Notes: generated from the letters alone by a model not told the origin. Numbered from the stretch's first letter, positions 18,871-28,088 are shown. The stretch: DNA of 64,000 bases from Telluribacter sp035998675 (GCF_035998675.1 NZ_DASYHI010000024.1:186001-250000); one strand, 5' to 3'. Numbers and translations are program-made.

Positions 18871-19809
18871 TCAGGCCAGAGCCTGGGTAATATGAGCGTG
18901 GGCGTTGGCCTGCACCTGTTTATACGCCCAGGAAAGCATGTTTTTGATGGCTACGGGCGAAGAGATGCCGTGGGCGATCATAACATTACCATTGACCCCG
19001 ATAATGGGGCTTCCGCCAATTGCCTCGTAGTTGGTTTTATCGATGAAGTCATCCTGAAACCCCCGGCTTTTAGAAAGGTCGTACAGGGACTCCCCGAGCT
19101 TATACAGCGCATTTCCCGTAAAACCATCCGTTACGATAACATCGGCTTTGTCGGTAAAAAGGTCTTTTCCTTCAATATTTCCAATAAAGTTAATGCGCTT
19201 GTTGTCTTTTAGGAGTGGGTAAGCTGCCTGGGCTACCAAAGAGCCTTTCTGTTCCTCTTCTCCTATGTTCATGAGGGCTACCCGGGGGCGCTCGAGCTGT
19301 AAGGTGTGCTGAGCGTAGAGAGAACCGATTTCACCAAACTGGGCCAGGGTTTCGGGTTTGCAGTCGGCATTGGCTCCAATGTCCAGCATAATAGCGTGAC
19401 CTCCGCTTATCTGGGGCACAAATCCGGCAATGGCCGGACGAATGATACCTTCAATGGCCCGGATGCTGAACAGTGCTCCTACGGTCATGGCGCCGGTATT
19501 GCCGGCGCTGCAAAAGATATCGACGGCTTTTTCTTTCAAAAGCTTAAACCCAACTCCAATGCTGGAATTGGGTTTCTGTGAGAGCGCCTTCGTGGGGTGC
19601 TCGCCCATTTCTATTATGTCGTCGGCATGGACAATTTCTACCACCGGCGACTCAAAATTATGCTTTAATAATATTTCCCGGATACTTTCCTCCCGCCCGA
19701 CCAGTACAATACGTGCGTCGGAGGGGAGCTCAGGAGTTGCCATTATTACCCCTTCTACTATTGCTTGCGGGGCAAAATCGCCTCCCATAGCATCTACTGC
19801 AATTTTCAT
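18871..19809 (-). CDS. plsX: phosphate acyltransferase
   Basis: Makes acyl-phosphate from acyl-ACP for phospholipid synthesis at the membrane surface. The 312 residues begin with the family signature MKIAVDAMGGDFAP and contain SAGNTGAMTVGALF, LDIGANADCKPETL, MNIGEEEQKGS and VTDGFTGNALYKLGE. The gene follows rpmF after a hairpin that may attenuate transcription, which would let L32 be made in excess of PlsX. Confidence 0.98.
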   Translation of the reverse strand: MKIAVDAMGGDFAPQAIVEGVIMATPELPSDARIVLVGREESIREILLKHNFESPVVEIVHADDIIEMGEHPTKALSQKPNSSIGVGFKLLKEKAVDIFCSAGNTGAMTVGALFSIRAIEGIIRPAIAGFVPQISGGHAIMLDIGANADCKPETLAQFGEIGSLYAQHTLQLERPRVALMNIGEEEQKGSLVAQAAYPLLKDNKRINFIGNIEGKDLFTDKADVIVTDGFTGNALYKLGESLYDLSKSRGFQDDFIDKTNYEAIGGSPIIGVNGNVMIAHGISSPVAIKNMLSWAYKQVQANAHAHITQALA

Positions 19810-19875
19810 TTACACTCTTTTAATTGGCTAAAAAAAAGGAAATCGTGGGTGTAAAATTAGCAGTTGCGCCGGAGT

Positions 19876-19918
19876 AAAAAAGAATTTCGCAACAACTTTT
19901 ATACGGCTGCTGCGAAAT
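19876..19918 (-). terminator. terminator or attenuator between rpmF and plsX
   Basis: Arms 19884-19895 and 19907-19918 pair over 12 bp on the minus transcript, two of them G-U, with an 11-nt loop. The stem is followed by TTCTTTTTTA. Because genes of the same operon continue, partial termination is more likely than a full stop. Confidence 0.55.
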
Positions 19919-19940
19919 CCATGGGTGCTAACATACGGAA

Positions 19941-20135
19941 TTAGACCGTTTTAGCGTAGTTTTCTACCACCACTTTACCCCTGTAGTAAAGGTTACCCTC
20001 GTGTACGTGAGCGCGGTGAAGCTGGTGGATTTCTCCTGTTGTAGAATCCACGCCTAGTTGCTTACCAGTCAGGAAATCGTGCGCTCTGCGGGTGTTGCGG
20101 CGGGTCTTCGAATGTCTTCGTTTCGGATGTGCCAT
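19941..20135 (-). CDS. rpmF: ribosomal protein L32
   Basis: A 64-residue large-subunit protein. It has the N-terminal MAHPKRRHSKTRRNTRRAHDF pattern (residues 1-21) and the conserved HRAHVHEGNLYYRGKVV. The paired CxxC zinc motifs of some L32 proteins are absent, as is common in this phylum. It is the second gene of the yceD-rpmF-plsX-fabH cluster. Confidence 0.98.
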   Translation of the reverse strand: MAHPKRRHSKTRRNTRRAHDFLTGKQLGVDSTTGEIHQLHRAHVHEGNLYYRGKVVVENYAKTV

Positions 20136-20171
20136 GATCTATACCTCTGATTTATTATTGTTCGTTTATGA

Positions 20172-20741
20172 TTACTTTCCTCTTAATTTTTTCAATGCTT
20201 CCCAACGCGGATCAACCTCTGTATCATTGCCTTCGTCGGTACCGGTCTCCTCTTCCGGGTCGGTTTCCGTATCCGGGAGAGAGCTGTAAACCAGTGTCTC
20301 CGGCTCATCGTCTTCGTCGTTTTTTTCCGCGGCACGCAAGCTTGGGTGAAGCCTTTTCATGGGCAGAGACAGCACGATAAAGTCAAAAATATAACGGGCA
20401 ACGTTGATCCGGGTGGTGTTACGGTGAATAATTTCTATCTCCTCCGTAAGCTCTTCGTCATAATCCCCAAATTTAAGAATCAGACGCCCCTGGGTATCCA
20501 CAGGTTCATCGAACGGATCCAGCGTACGATCACAGGTTAGTTCTACACTACCCACCACCTGAAACTGCAACTGCACCATCGTAGCCGACTTGTCCAGCGT
20601 CACCTGAGCCCGGAAATGGCCGTGCTGTATGACATCCTGCTGCATTTCTTCAAAAAACGCGTCGCCGGACTCAAAGTCGTAGACATACCGTTTGTCTTCC
20701 AAACCGTAGATGTCTATGTTATATTTAGCTAGCTCTTTCAC
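20172..20741 (-). CDS. DUF177 (YceD-like) protein
   Basis: Family member of YceD, linked to 23S rRNA processing and always next to rpmF. The domain shows the conserved EL TCDR core (VELTCDRTLDPFDEP, one Cys) and an acidic tail (ETDPEEETGTDEGNDTEVDP). An open frame extends to a TTG at 20765, but that TTG lies inside a perfect -7 promoter element (20762-20770). The GTG at 20741 gives MKELAKYNIDIYGL, which matches family N-termini, so it is preferred (189 residues). Confidence 0.88.
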   Translation of the reverse strand: MKELAKYNIDIYGLEDKRYVYDFESGDAFFEEMQQDVIQHGHFRAQVTLDKSATMVQLQFQVVGSVELTCDRTLDPFDEPVDTQGRLILKFGDYDEELTEEIEIIHRNTTRINVARYIFDFIVLSLPMKRLHPSLRAAEKNDEDDEPETLVYSSLPDTETDPEEETGTDEGNDTEVDPRWEALKKLRGK

Positions 20742-20761
20742 TACTTTCCGCAAAAAGGACT

Positions 20762-20770
20762 GCAAAGATA
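20762..20770 (-). promoter_or_regulatory. promoter (-7 element) of the yceD-rpmF-plsX-fabH-efp-accBC cluster
   Basis: On the minus strand TATCTTTGC matches TAnnTTTGC exactly, about 21 bases before the GTG start at 20741. A T-rich stretch lies near -33 but has no clean TTG. Its position rules out the upstream TTG start codon. Confidence 0.55.
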
Positions 20771-20839
20771 AGGGCTTTCAGAATAATTAAAAAGCTTGAC
20801 TGCTAATTTATTGTCTTACTGCCCCCTGAAACTTTATGT

Positions 20840-21472
20840 CTATAATTTTTTGGCCGGATTACCAAATACCGTAGCTCCGTCGGATACATTCTCAATAACT
20901 ACCGAACCGGCCCCGATCCGGGCGTTTTTCCCGATTTGGACCCCCGCTACCAGAATGGCGCCCGAACCTACGAAAGCGCCGTTCCCGATGGCTACGCGAT
21001 CATTGATAATCGCTCCCGGCCCTATATTCACAAAGTCGCCGACCTGCACAAAAGTTTCCAGTATGGCCCCGGTCTGGATTTGACAGTGGTGGCCGATCTG
21101 CGTACTGGCGGCCACCGAAACCTGCGCGGCGATCAGATTGCCGTGCCCCAGCGAAGCCAATTCTGATACGACAGCTTTGTCATGAATGGCATTGACGGGC
21201 ATGGTTTTGCGGCGCTCATTGAGCATTTCCACCAGCTGCTCGCGTACAACCCGCTCGCCAACGGCCACAAAGGCTTCGCACTTGGAACCGATGACCTTCA
21301 GAAAGCCGCCGTCGTCGGTGTCACCTAATATGCTTGCCTCGCCTATTTCTTTCCCCTGTAATTCTTTATTATCATCCAGAAAGCCGTAGATCAGCACCCC
21401 GTTGCGACGAAAAATATCGTAGACCTGGTTACCGATGCTTCCTGCGCCAAAAATCAAAACCGGATTCTCCAT
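20840..21472 (-). CDS. NeuD-like sugar O-acyltransferase (left-handed beta helix)
   Basis: A 210-residue member of the sialic-acid O-acetyltransferase NeuD / PglD family, which transfers acetyl groups to sugars or amino sugars from acetyl-CoA. The N-terminal Rossmann-like part (LIFGAGSIGNQVYDIF, FLDDN) is followed by hexapeptide repeats (IGHHCQIQTGAILETF, VAIGNGAFVGSGAILVAGVQIGKNARIGAG). The ATG at 21472 is used because the upstream TTG at 21505 falls in a -7 element. Its end is near yceD but a separate promoter lies before that operon. Confidence 0.88.
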   Translation of the reverse strand: MENPVLIFGAGSIGNQVYDIFRRNGVLIYGFLDDNKELQGKEIGEASILGDTDDGGFLKVIGSKCEAFVAVGERVVREQLVEMLNERRKTMPVNAIHDKAVVSELASLGHGNLIAAQVSVAASTQIGHHCQIQTGAILETFVQVGDFVNIGPGAIINDRVAIGNGAFVGSGAILVAGVQIGKNARIGAGSVVIENVSDGATVFGNPAKKL

Positions 21473-21502
21473 AGTATAGTAGTAGTACTTTAAAATAAGG
21501 GC

Positions 21503-21510
21503 CAAAGGTA
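21503..21510 (-). promoter_or_regulatory. -7 promoter element of the NeuD-like gene
   Basis: Minus-strand TACCTTTG agrees with TAnnTTTG at every fixed base, about 31 bases before the ATG. No clear -33 TTG was seen. Confidence 0.45.
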
Positions 21511-21567
21511 CGGAACCAGCAGGGCTAATTCATAGAACTGAATCAGGTACTTAGCTCCGGCTGTAGC

Positions 21568-22227
21568 TTAAAGGAACGTAATTCTGAATACGAAAGGACT
21601 GATATAGGGAGAAATATTGCGGCCGGTGAAAGGGTTCAGCTGATTCTGATGGTTGAGATTATAGAGCAGAGTCATGTGTACGGCCCGGGTGTAACGGCCT
21701 CCGAGGGGCTGGGTGTAAGCGCCTCCTACCAGGGGTGAGCCAATCCACATGCGTTGATTCCGTCTTTCGGTGGGGTTGTAGTACTGAACGTTCATACCCT
21801 CGTATTCGGCCTGCAGGGTTATCATGGGCAGGATGGAGTACATCAGAAAGGTACGCCCGCCGTAGTAGTTGTTGTTGACGCCCAGGCGGCGTGAGTACAG
21901 CCACATGTAGGTTACGCCCACCCCTCCTACCAGTTTATCGGTAAGCTGAAGACCCGCCATGGGGGAGAGGTTAATATTGGTAACAGTACCAAAACCCAGG
22001 CCAAAGCTGCCACCCAGTCGGATACGCTCACTCAGGGGCGGTACCCCGTCCTGTTGCGGTTGCTCCTCTACCACCGGAGGTACAGGGGTCGAGGTATCGG
22101 TTGGGCGACGCGGGCGTTCGTTACGGGTACTGTCTATTTTATAATACTCTTCGTTCTGAGCTATGACCTCGTTGTGGGTTGCGCCAAAGGCTACTATTAC
22201 TATTAATATGGGGATAAATCTTTTCAT
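21568..22227 (-). CDS. exported protein, probable small outer-membrane beta barrel
   Basis: A 219-residue protein with a signal peptide ending in VIAQ, then a proline-rich spacer (TDTSTPVPPVVEEQ). From residue about 70 to the end it alternates hydrophobic and polar residues with aromatic girdles (LGGSFGLGFGTV, GVGVTYMWLYS, PFVFRITFL), as expected for a barrel of about eight strands, ending in a terminal phenylalanine strand. No family name can be given. It is divergent from the M61 peptidase gene. Confidence 0.7.
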   Translation of the reverse strand: MKRFIPILIVIVAFGATHNEVIAQNEEYYKIDSTRNERPRRPTDTSTPVPPVVEEQPQQDGVPPLSERIRLGGSFGLGFGTVTNINLSPMAGLQLTDKLVGGVGVTYMWLYSRRLGVNNNYYGGRTFLMYSILPMITLQAEYEGMNVQYYNPTERRNQRMWIGSPLVGGAYTQPLGGRYTRAVHMTLLYNLNHQNQLNPFTGRNISPYISPFVFRITFL

Positions 22228-22340
22228 TTTAAAAAGGATTGCTATTTTTACTGATTAGTAGTAACGAATTCAATAAACTGTTTGGTTTATTAACCGGACC
22301 CGAATTAGACTGAGCGGACATTTTCCGAACCCCCTTGCCC

Positions 22341-23816
22341 ATGTTATACCAAATTTCCGTAGCCGATCCGGCTTCTCGCTTTATAGAGATACGTTACACT
22401 ATCCCGGCAATTCAAAGCGAGTCCATTGAAGTACAACTTCCCGCCTGGCGTCCCGGTCGCTACGAAATCCAGAATTTTGCCAAATACATACAACGCCTGG
22501 AAGTACAGGGAGGTTCGGGCCAGCTCCGGTCGTTCCGCAAAGTTACCAAAGATCGCTGGCTAATAGATACCACGGGGGAGCAGGAGGTTGTAATCAGCTA
22601 TAATTTTTACGCCAATATTCAGAACGCCGGCAGCAGCTACGTGGACGAAGACCTTTGGTACCTTAACTTTATAAATTTTTGTTTTTATACCGAAGGACGT
22701 ATAGACGAACCGTGCCGGATTGAGCTGGCCCTGCCGGATGGCTACGAAGTAGCTTGCGGTATGCCCCAGGTAGAAAAGCACAGCCTGCGGGCAGAAGATT
22801 TTTATCAGCTGGTTGATAGCCCGCTGCTGGCTTCGGATTCCCTGCAGCACGAGCAGTACGAGGAAGGCGGCGTACACTTTCACGTGTGGATGTACGGCAA
22901 CCTGCGCCCGAACTGGAAGCGCATCCGGACCGACTTCGCCCGCTTTTCCCGCGAGCAAATAGCCATGATGCGCGAATTTCCCGAAAAAGAATTTCACTTC
23001 CTGAACCTGATTCTGCCCACGGCCTTTTACCACGGGGTAGAGCACCGCAACTCGACCATGATAGTGCTGGGGCCGGATGATGAAGGAGAAGGCCTCTACA
23101 CCGACCTGCTGGGGGTCAGTTCCCACGAGCTTTTCCACGCCTGGAACATTATCCGGATTCGTCCGGCTGAGCTTTTGCCCTACGATTTTACCCGGGAAAA
23201 TTATTTTCCGACCTGCTTTGTGGCCGAAGGATGTACTACCTACTACGGCGACCTGTTCCTGAGGCGGTCGGGGGTTTTTAACGACGAAGCCTACTTCAAG
23301 GAGCTGCAGGTATACATGAAGCGGCATTTTGAACACAGCGCCGGGGCTTCGCAGTCGCTGATAGAGTCGTCGCTGGACCTGTGGCTGGATGGCTACGAGA
23401 AAGGTATTCCCCGGCGCAAGGTGTCGGTGTACCACAAAGGCGCGCTCGTGGCGATGATCCTGGACCTGTACCTGCGCAAAAAGCATAACCACGCGCGGTC
23501 GATTGATGACGTCATGCGTCTGCTGTGGCAGCGGTTCGGCAAGCCGTTTGTGGGCTACACCCTCGACGACTACAAAGCTATTGTGGAAGAAGTAGCCGAA
23601 CAGCCCCTTGACTGGTACTGGCAGGAGTGTATCACGACGAATACGCCGCTGGAGGCCCGGCTCAACGAGGCGCTCTCTTTTGTTGGCCTGCAAATGACTA
23701 CTTTCAGCAATGGTAATGTACAGCTGAACGTACTGGACGACGCCCGCGCTACGCTTCAGCGGGAACGCTGGCTTACTTCGGCCTACGTACTTACCGAAGA
23801 AGAGGAGGAAGGATGA
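22341..23816 (+). CDS. M61-family metallopeptidase
   Basis: A zinc aminopeptidase-like enzyme (glycyl aminopeptidase family). From the ATG at 22341 it has 491 residues. The N-terminal M61 beta domain (VQLPAWRPGRYEIQNFAKYI) precedes the catalytic domain with HELFH at 262-266 and the third ligand E296 in FVAEGCTTYYGDL. No signal peptide is seen, so it appears cytoplasmic. Most M61 proteins carry a C-terminal PDZ domain and are near 600 residues; here the chain stops at an acidic tail with no PDZ. The next gene follows after 37 bases. Confidence 0.92.
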   Translation: MLYQISVADPASRFIEIRYTIPAIQSESIEVQLPAWRPGRYEIQNFAKYIQRLEVQGGSGQLRSFRKVTKDRWLIDTTGEQEVVISYNFYANIQNAGSSYVDEDLWYLNFINFCFYTEGRIDEPCRIELALPDGYEVACGMPQVEKHSLRAEDFYQLVDSPLLASDSLQHEQYEEGGVHFHVWMYGNLRPNWKRIRTDFARFSREQIAMMREFPEKEFHFLNLILPTAFYHGVEHRNSTMIVLGPDDEGEGLYTDLLGVSSHELFHAWNIIRIRPAELLPYDFTRENYFPTCFVAEGCTTYYGDLFLRRSGVFNDEAYFKELQVYMKRHFEHSAGASQSLIESSLDLWLDGYEKGIPRRKVSVYHKGALVAMILDLYLRKKHNHARSIDDVMRLLWQRFGKPFVGYTLDDYKAIVEEVAEQPLDWYWQECITTNTPLEARLNEALSFVGLQMTTFSNGNVQLNVLDDARATLQRERWLTSAYVLTEEEEEG

Positions 23817-23853
23817 GGTCTCGCCCCGCTTATTAGCCAACCTATTGCCCTAC

Positions 23854-25338
23854 ATGAAAAAAATTACTTTACTGCTTGCGTGGCTACCGCTCGTGCTCTT
23901 CACCGCCTGCCGGTCGGGCCGTACCATTACGTTTCTTCATATCAATGATGTATACGAAATCGCTCCCCTGGATCACGGCAAGGCGGGGGGTATGGCCCGG
24001 GTAGCCCACATTAACCAGGAGCTACGCCGGAAAAATCCGGAGAGTACCTACTTTGTCCACGCCGGCGATTTTCTGAGTCCGTCGGTGATAGGTACTCTGC
24101 GCCACGAGGGCGATCGTATCCGGGGTCGGCAAATGGTGGAGGTAATGAACAGCGCGGGAGTAGAGTACGTTACCTTTGGCAACCACGAGTTTGACTACGA
24201 TGAAGAAGCCCCCACCGTACTCAGCAAGCGTATCGAAGAGTCCCGGTTCAGGTGGATTATTGCCAATATGCAGCTACGGCAGCAGGATAAAACCGTGCCT
24301 TTCTCGAAGGATGGAGCCGCTTTTCCTACCTCGGTAATCCTGGATAATGGCCAGGTGCGGGTAGGAATGTTTGCGCTGTGCTTGCCGGTGCAGAAAGACT
24401 TTGTGGAGGTTACCGACCCCTTTGAAGCGGCGCGACGGGAGTACGAAGATCTCAAAAACCGCTGCGACGTAGTAGTGGCGCTGACCCATCTGGAAATGGC
24501 CGATGACCGTCGCCTGGCCGAACAGTTTCCCGGCCTGACCTTAATCATGGGCGGCCACGACCACGATCACATCAGGGAACGGATAGGCCCGGTAACCATT
24601 GCCAAAGCCGACGCTAACGCCAAAACGGTGTACATTCACCGGCTGCGTGTTAATCCCAGACGCAAAAGTGCCCGCGTAAAATCAAGGTTAAAAACCATTA
24701 ACGAATTGGTACCCGAAGAGCCACGAACCGCGGCTGTCGTAGCCAAATGGCAGCAAATCGCCGCCGAAAGCTTCCGGGAACTGGGGTTTGCTCCCGACGA
24801 GGTAGTATACACGACCCCGGTACCCTGGGATGGGCGCGAAGCCACGGTACGAACCGAACACTCGGTCCTGACCAGCACCATCGCCAGCAGTATGTATGAA
24901 GCCTTTCCGGGCAGTGACCTGGCCCTGTTCAACGGCGGCTCGGTACGCGTGGACGACGTACTCCAAGAGGATATATCGCAGTATGACATTGTACGTATTC
25001 TGCCTTTTGGAGGGGGAATTTCGCAGGTAACCATGACTGGCGACCTGCTTCAGAAAGTACTGGAGGCCGGTCGGCTCAGCCGGGGTAAGGGAGGTTTTCT
25101 GCACCACCACAACGCCCGCTACGACCCGCCGACCGGCACCTGGCAGGTAGCGGACGCTCCGCTTGACCTCCAGGGTACTTACAAAGTAGTACTACCCGAC
25201 TTTTTGATGACGGGTAAAGAGTTTGGTATGAGTTTCCTGCTGCCCACCCACCCCGGGGTAAAAGCCGTGGTGACCCCTGCCCGGGAAGACCCCCGCTCAG
25301 ATATCCGTAAAGTATTTATCAGCCATCTGAAGAAATAG
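23854..25338 (+). CDS. lipoprotein 5'-nucleotidase / metallophosphatase (UshA-like)
   Basis: Predicted to remove phosphate from nucleotides or UDP-sugars outside the inner membrane. The ATG at 23854 gives 494 residues with a lipoprotein signal (lipobox LFTAC). The metallophosphatase domain shows the metal motifs LHINDVYE, HAGDFLSPS, GNHEFDYD, LTHLEMADD and GGHDHDH. The C-terminal 5'-nucleotidase domain has LFNGGSVRVDDV and DIVRILPFGGG. It is second in a four-gene set and is separated by six bases from the next gene. Confidence 0.93.
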   Translation: MKKITLLLAWLPLVLFTACRSGRTITFLHINDVYEIAPLDHGKAGGMARVAHINQELRRKNPESTYFVHAGDFLSPSVIGTLRHEGDRIRGRQMVEVMNSAGVEYVTFGNHEFDYDEEAPTVLSKRIEESRFRWIIANMQLRQQDKTVPFSKDGAAFPTSVILDNGQVRVGMFALCLPVQKDFVEVTDPFEAARREYEDLKNRCDVVVALTHLEMADDRRLAEQFPGLTLIMGGHDHDHIRERIGPVTIAKADANAKTVYIHRLRVNPRRKSARVKSRLKTINELVPEEPRTAAVVAKWQQIAAESFRELGFAPDEVVYTTPVPWDGREATVRTEHSVLTSTIASSMYEAFPGSDLALFNGGSVRVDDVLQEDISQYDIVRILPFGGGISQVTMTGDLLQKVLEAGRLSRGKGGFLHHHNARYDPPTGTWQVADAPLDLQGTYKVVLPDFLMTGKEFGMSFLLPTHPGVKAVVTPAREDPRSDIRKVFISHLKK

Positions 25339-25344
25339 CGTCTT

Positions 25345-26442
25345 ATGAAAACTTTCTACGTGCGTTTGCCAGTGTTGTTTTTCTTTACGCTAAGTACCTG
25401 CTTCGCCTTCGGGCAGTCGTGGACACTGGGTCCTTTTCGCAAACACGATAAGGCCAATCCGGTACTTACCCCCAGCGCTACCGCTACCTTCGACTGCCCC
25501 GTACGGGGCGAAACGGTACACTGGGAACAAAAGGATGTTTTTAATCCGGCGGCCGTAGTCCGAAACGGAAAGATATACCTGCTGTACCGGGCCGAGGATA
25601 CCGTGGGCAAATACAACGGTACCTCCCGCATTGGCCTCGCTACCAGTAGCGACGGTCTGCATTTTAAGCGCCTTCCCCAACCGGTTTTTTATCCGGACAA
25701 CGACGCTTACAAAAAATACGAGTGGGAAGGAGGCGTAGAAGACCCGCGTGTGGTCGAAACCTCCGATGGTACCTACGTAATGACCTACTCCGCCTACGAT
25801 GGCGACAAAGCCCGACTGTGCGTAGCTACCTCCCAAGACCTGCTCAGCTGGCAGAAACACGGGCCTGTGTTCAAGAATTTTATCAAAGGCGGGGGCGAAG
25901 ACTACTGGTCCAAGTCGGGCTCGGTGGTGTGCCGGCGCGTAGGCGATAAACTGATAGCTACGAAAATCAGTGGTAAGTACTGGATGTACTGGGGCGACCA
26001 GCCGCAGTTGTACGCAGCCGTATCCGACGACCTCATTAACTGGTACCCGCTGATCCGGGGCGACAAGTCGCTGAAAGCCGTGGCCGAAGTACGGGCGGGT
26101 CAGTTTGACAACCGCCTGCTGGAACCCGGTCCGCCGGCTATTCTGACGGCCCGGGGCATTGTCCTGATTTATAACAGCATGCACGATGCCAAAACGGGTA
26201 CCATCCAACTACCCGAAGGTACTTACGCCGCCGGGCAGTTTCTGTTCAGTGCCGAAGAGCCCGATAAACTTATCGACCGAACGAAAAGTTACTTTATGAA
26301 GCCCGATAAGCCCTACGAAATAACCGGGCAGGTTAATAACGTAACGTTCCTGGAGGCGCTCGTTCCGTACAAAGGGCGCTGGTGGCTGTACTACGGTACC
26401 GCCGACTCCAAGATAGCGGCAGCGTCGGCCCCGTTACGGTAA
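25345..26442 (+). CDS. exported GH130-like glycoside phosphorylase/hydrolase
   Basis: A 365-residue five-bladed beta-propeller enzyme related to GH130, whose members act on beta-mannosides. The signal peptide ends near FAFGQ. Key family features are the NPAAVV loop, the RIGLATSSDG turn, and GVEDPRVV carrying the catalytic aspartate region. An exported GH130 argues for hydrolysis of a periplasmic oligosaccharide rather than phosphorolysis, but this is inference. It lies in the middle of the M61-nucleotidase-amidase operon. Confidence 0.85.
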   Translation: MKTFYVRLPVLFFFTLSTCFAFGQSWTLGPFRKHDKANPVLTPSATATFDCPVRGETVHWEQKDVFNPAAVVRNGKIYLLYRAEDTVGKYNGTSRIGLATSSDGLHFKRLPQPVFYPDNDAYKKYEWEGGVEDPRVVETSDGTYVMTYSAYDGDKARLCVATSQDLLSWQKHGPVFKNFIKGGGEDYWSKSGSVVCRRVGDKLIATKISGKYWMYWGDQPQLYAAVSDDLINWYPLIRGDKSLKAVAEVRAGQFDNRLLEPGPPAILTARGIVLIYNSMHDAKTGTIQLPEGTYAAGQFLFSAEEPDKLIDRTKSYFMKPDKPYEITGQVNNVTFLEALVPYKGRWWLYYGTADSKIAAASAPLR

Positions 26443-26479
26443 AAGCTTCCCTACGCAGGTACTTTCTTCATCAACCACT

Positions 26480-27973
26480 ATGACTACCGCAGAATACATC
26501 CAATACGACGCCATGGGGCTGGCCGAACTCGTGAGGCAGGGAGAGGTGACCCCGCGTGAGTTACTGGAGATTGCCCGGAAACTGGCCGAGAACCTGAACC
26601 CAAAGCTTAACGCCATTATCCATCCGCTGTACGAAGAAGGATATAAAATGGTAGACGAGCTGTCGGCGGAGGCTCCCCTGCGGGGGGTACCTTTCCTGCT
26701 CAAGGATCTGGGGCTGGACTGGGCGGGTACGCCTTTGCGCTCAGGCAACAAAGCTTATTTTAAGTATGTATCCAGCGTAGACAGCTACTACGTAGAGCGC
26801 TGCCGGAAAGCCGGACTGGTTTTCTTCGGCAAGACCAATACCCCCGAGTTTGGCCTGACTCCCTTTACCGAACCTACCGCTTTTGGGCCAGCTCGTAATC
26901 CCTGGAACCTTGACTACTCGACGGGCGGGTCGAGTGGCGGGTCGGCGGCGGCGGTAGCGGCGGGTATAGTACCGGCGGCCACCGCTTCGGACGGCGGCGG
27001 CTCTATCCGGATTCCGGCCTCCTGCTGCGGTCTTTTTGGCCTCAAGCCCACGCGTGGCCGCATATCGCTGGGCCCCCTGGTGGGGCAGGCCTGGGGAGGG
27101 GCGGTGGTCAATGGTTCCGTTACCCGTACGGTACGCGACAGCGCGCTCCTGCTTGACCTGCTGAATGGCTATACGCCCGGTGACCCGTTTGTGGTTCAGG
27201 CTCCCGAGCGCCCTTACCTTCAGGAAGTCGGTACCGCCACCGGAAAACTCCGCATTGGCTTTACTACCCAGCACCCGCTGTCGTGGCATAAGGTGGATGT
27301 TGACTGTGTCCGGGCCGTAGAAAAGGCCGCCCGGCTGCTGCTGTCGCTGGGCCATGAGGTAGAAGAAGTACCTGTTCCCTTTGAACCCGAAATATTTCTT
27401 GAAGCCTTTATGCCCGTATACATGGGCGAAACCTCTTCGACCATTCGCCACCTGAGCAAGTGGCTGGGGCGACCCATTCAGAAAGACGACGTAGAACCCA
27501 ATACCTGGCTCGTGGCCAAGCTAGGCGAAGCGTACTCCGCCGCCGACTATGCCCACGCTATGTACAAATGGAACGAACTGTCGCGGACTATGGCGACTTT
27601 CCACCAGCAGTACGACCTGTTTCTGACGCCCGTGATGGCACGGCCCCCCATCCGGATTGGGGAACTGCAGAATACCAACACCGAGAACTTCCTGCTGAAA
27701 ATTCTCCAGACTACCGGCGGCTACAGCTTTCTGAAAGGATCTAAAATCATAGAGCAGGTCGCGGAGCGTACATTCAGCTATATTCCCTATACCACCATGG
27801 CCAACATTACCGGGCAGCCGTCCATGGCGGTACCTATGCACTGGACCGAGAAAAACCTACCCATTGGGGTAATGTTTACGGGACGGATGGGCGAAGAGGA
27901 CCTTATGTTCCGGCTGGCCGCCCAGCTCGAGCAGGCGCATCCCTGGGCCGACCGTCGTCCCGCTCTGGGGTAG
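26480..27973 (+). CDS. amidase signature-family hydrolase
   Basis: Hydrolyses a carboxamide using the Ser-cisSer-Lys triad. The 497 residues contain K75 (in FLLKDLG), the cis-serine region STGGSSGGSAAAVAAG (147-162) and the nucleophile S175 in GGGSIRIPAS. The C-terminal part (PFLT-like LFLTPVMARPP, TMANITGQPSMAVP) resembles the linear-amide / 6-aminohexanoate-dimer hydrolase branch more than GatA. GatA's GatB partner is absent, so it is not likely to be the tRNA amidotransferase. Substrate unknown. Confidence 0.92.
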   Translation: MTTAEYIQYDAMGLAELVRQGEVTPRELLEIARKLAENLNPKLNAIIHPLYEEGYKMVDELSAEAPLRGVPFLLKDLGLDWAGTPLRSGNKAYFKYVSSVDSYYVERCRKAGLVFFGKTNTPEFGLTPFTEPTAFGPARNPWNLDYSTGGSSGGSAAAVAAGIVPAATASDGGGSIRIPASCCGLFGLKPTRGRISLGPLVGQAWGGAVVNGSVTRTVRDSALLLDLLNGYTPGDPFVVQAPERPYLQEVGTATGKLRIGFTTQHPLSWHKVDVDCVRAVEKAARLLLSLGHEVEEVPVPFEPEIFLEAFMPVYMGETSSTIRHLSKWLGRPIQKDDVEPNTWLVAKLGEAYSAADYAHAMYKWNELSRTMATFHQQYDLFLTPVMARPPIRIGELQNTNTENFLLKILQTTGGYSFLKGSKIIEQVAERTFSYIPYTTMANITGQPSMAVPMHWTEKNLPIGVMFTGRMGEEDLMFRLAAQLEQAHPWADRRPALG

Positions 27974-28088
27974 CTTCGGGGGCTTGGGCTGTCTGTTCTT
28001 AGCCTACTACCAAAGCAGTGTGTTGTAGGTACAATATTAAGTTAGAGTAAGGATTGGTTATTCCACAATAACTCGCTAATTTCGATTT

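Noticed and set aside
20742..20765. TTG start of the yceD frame
   Set aside because: It overlaps a perfect -7 promoter element, so it would not be on the transcript.
22560..23840. Long 426-residue open frame antisense to the M61 peptidase gene
   Set aside because: The sense strand encodes a clear zinc peptidase with HELFH; the antisense frame has no recognisable domain and is a by-product of high-GC codon use.
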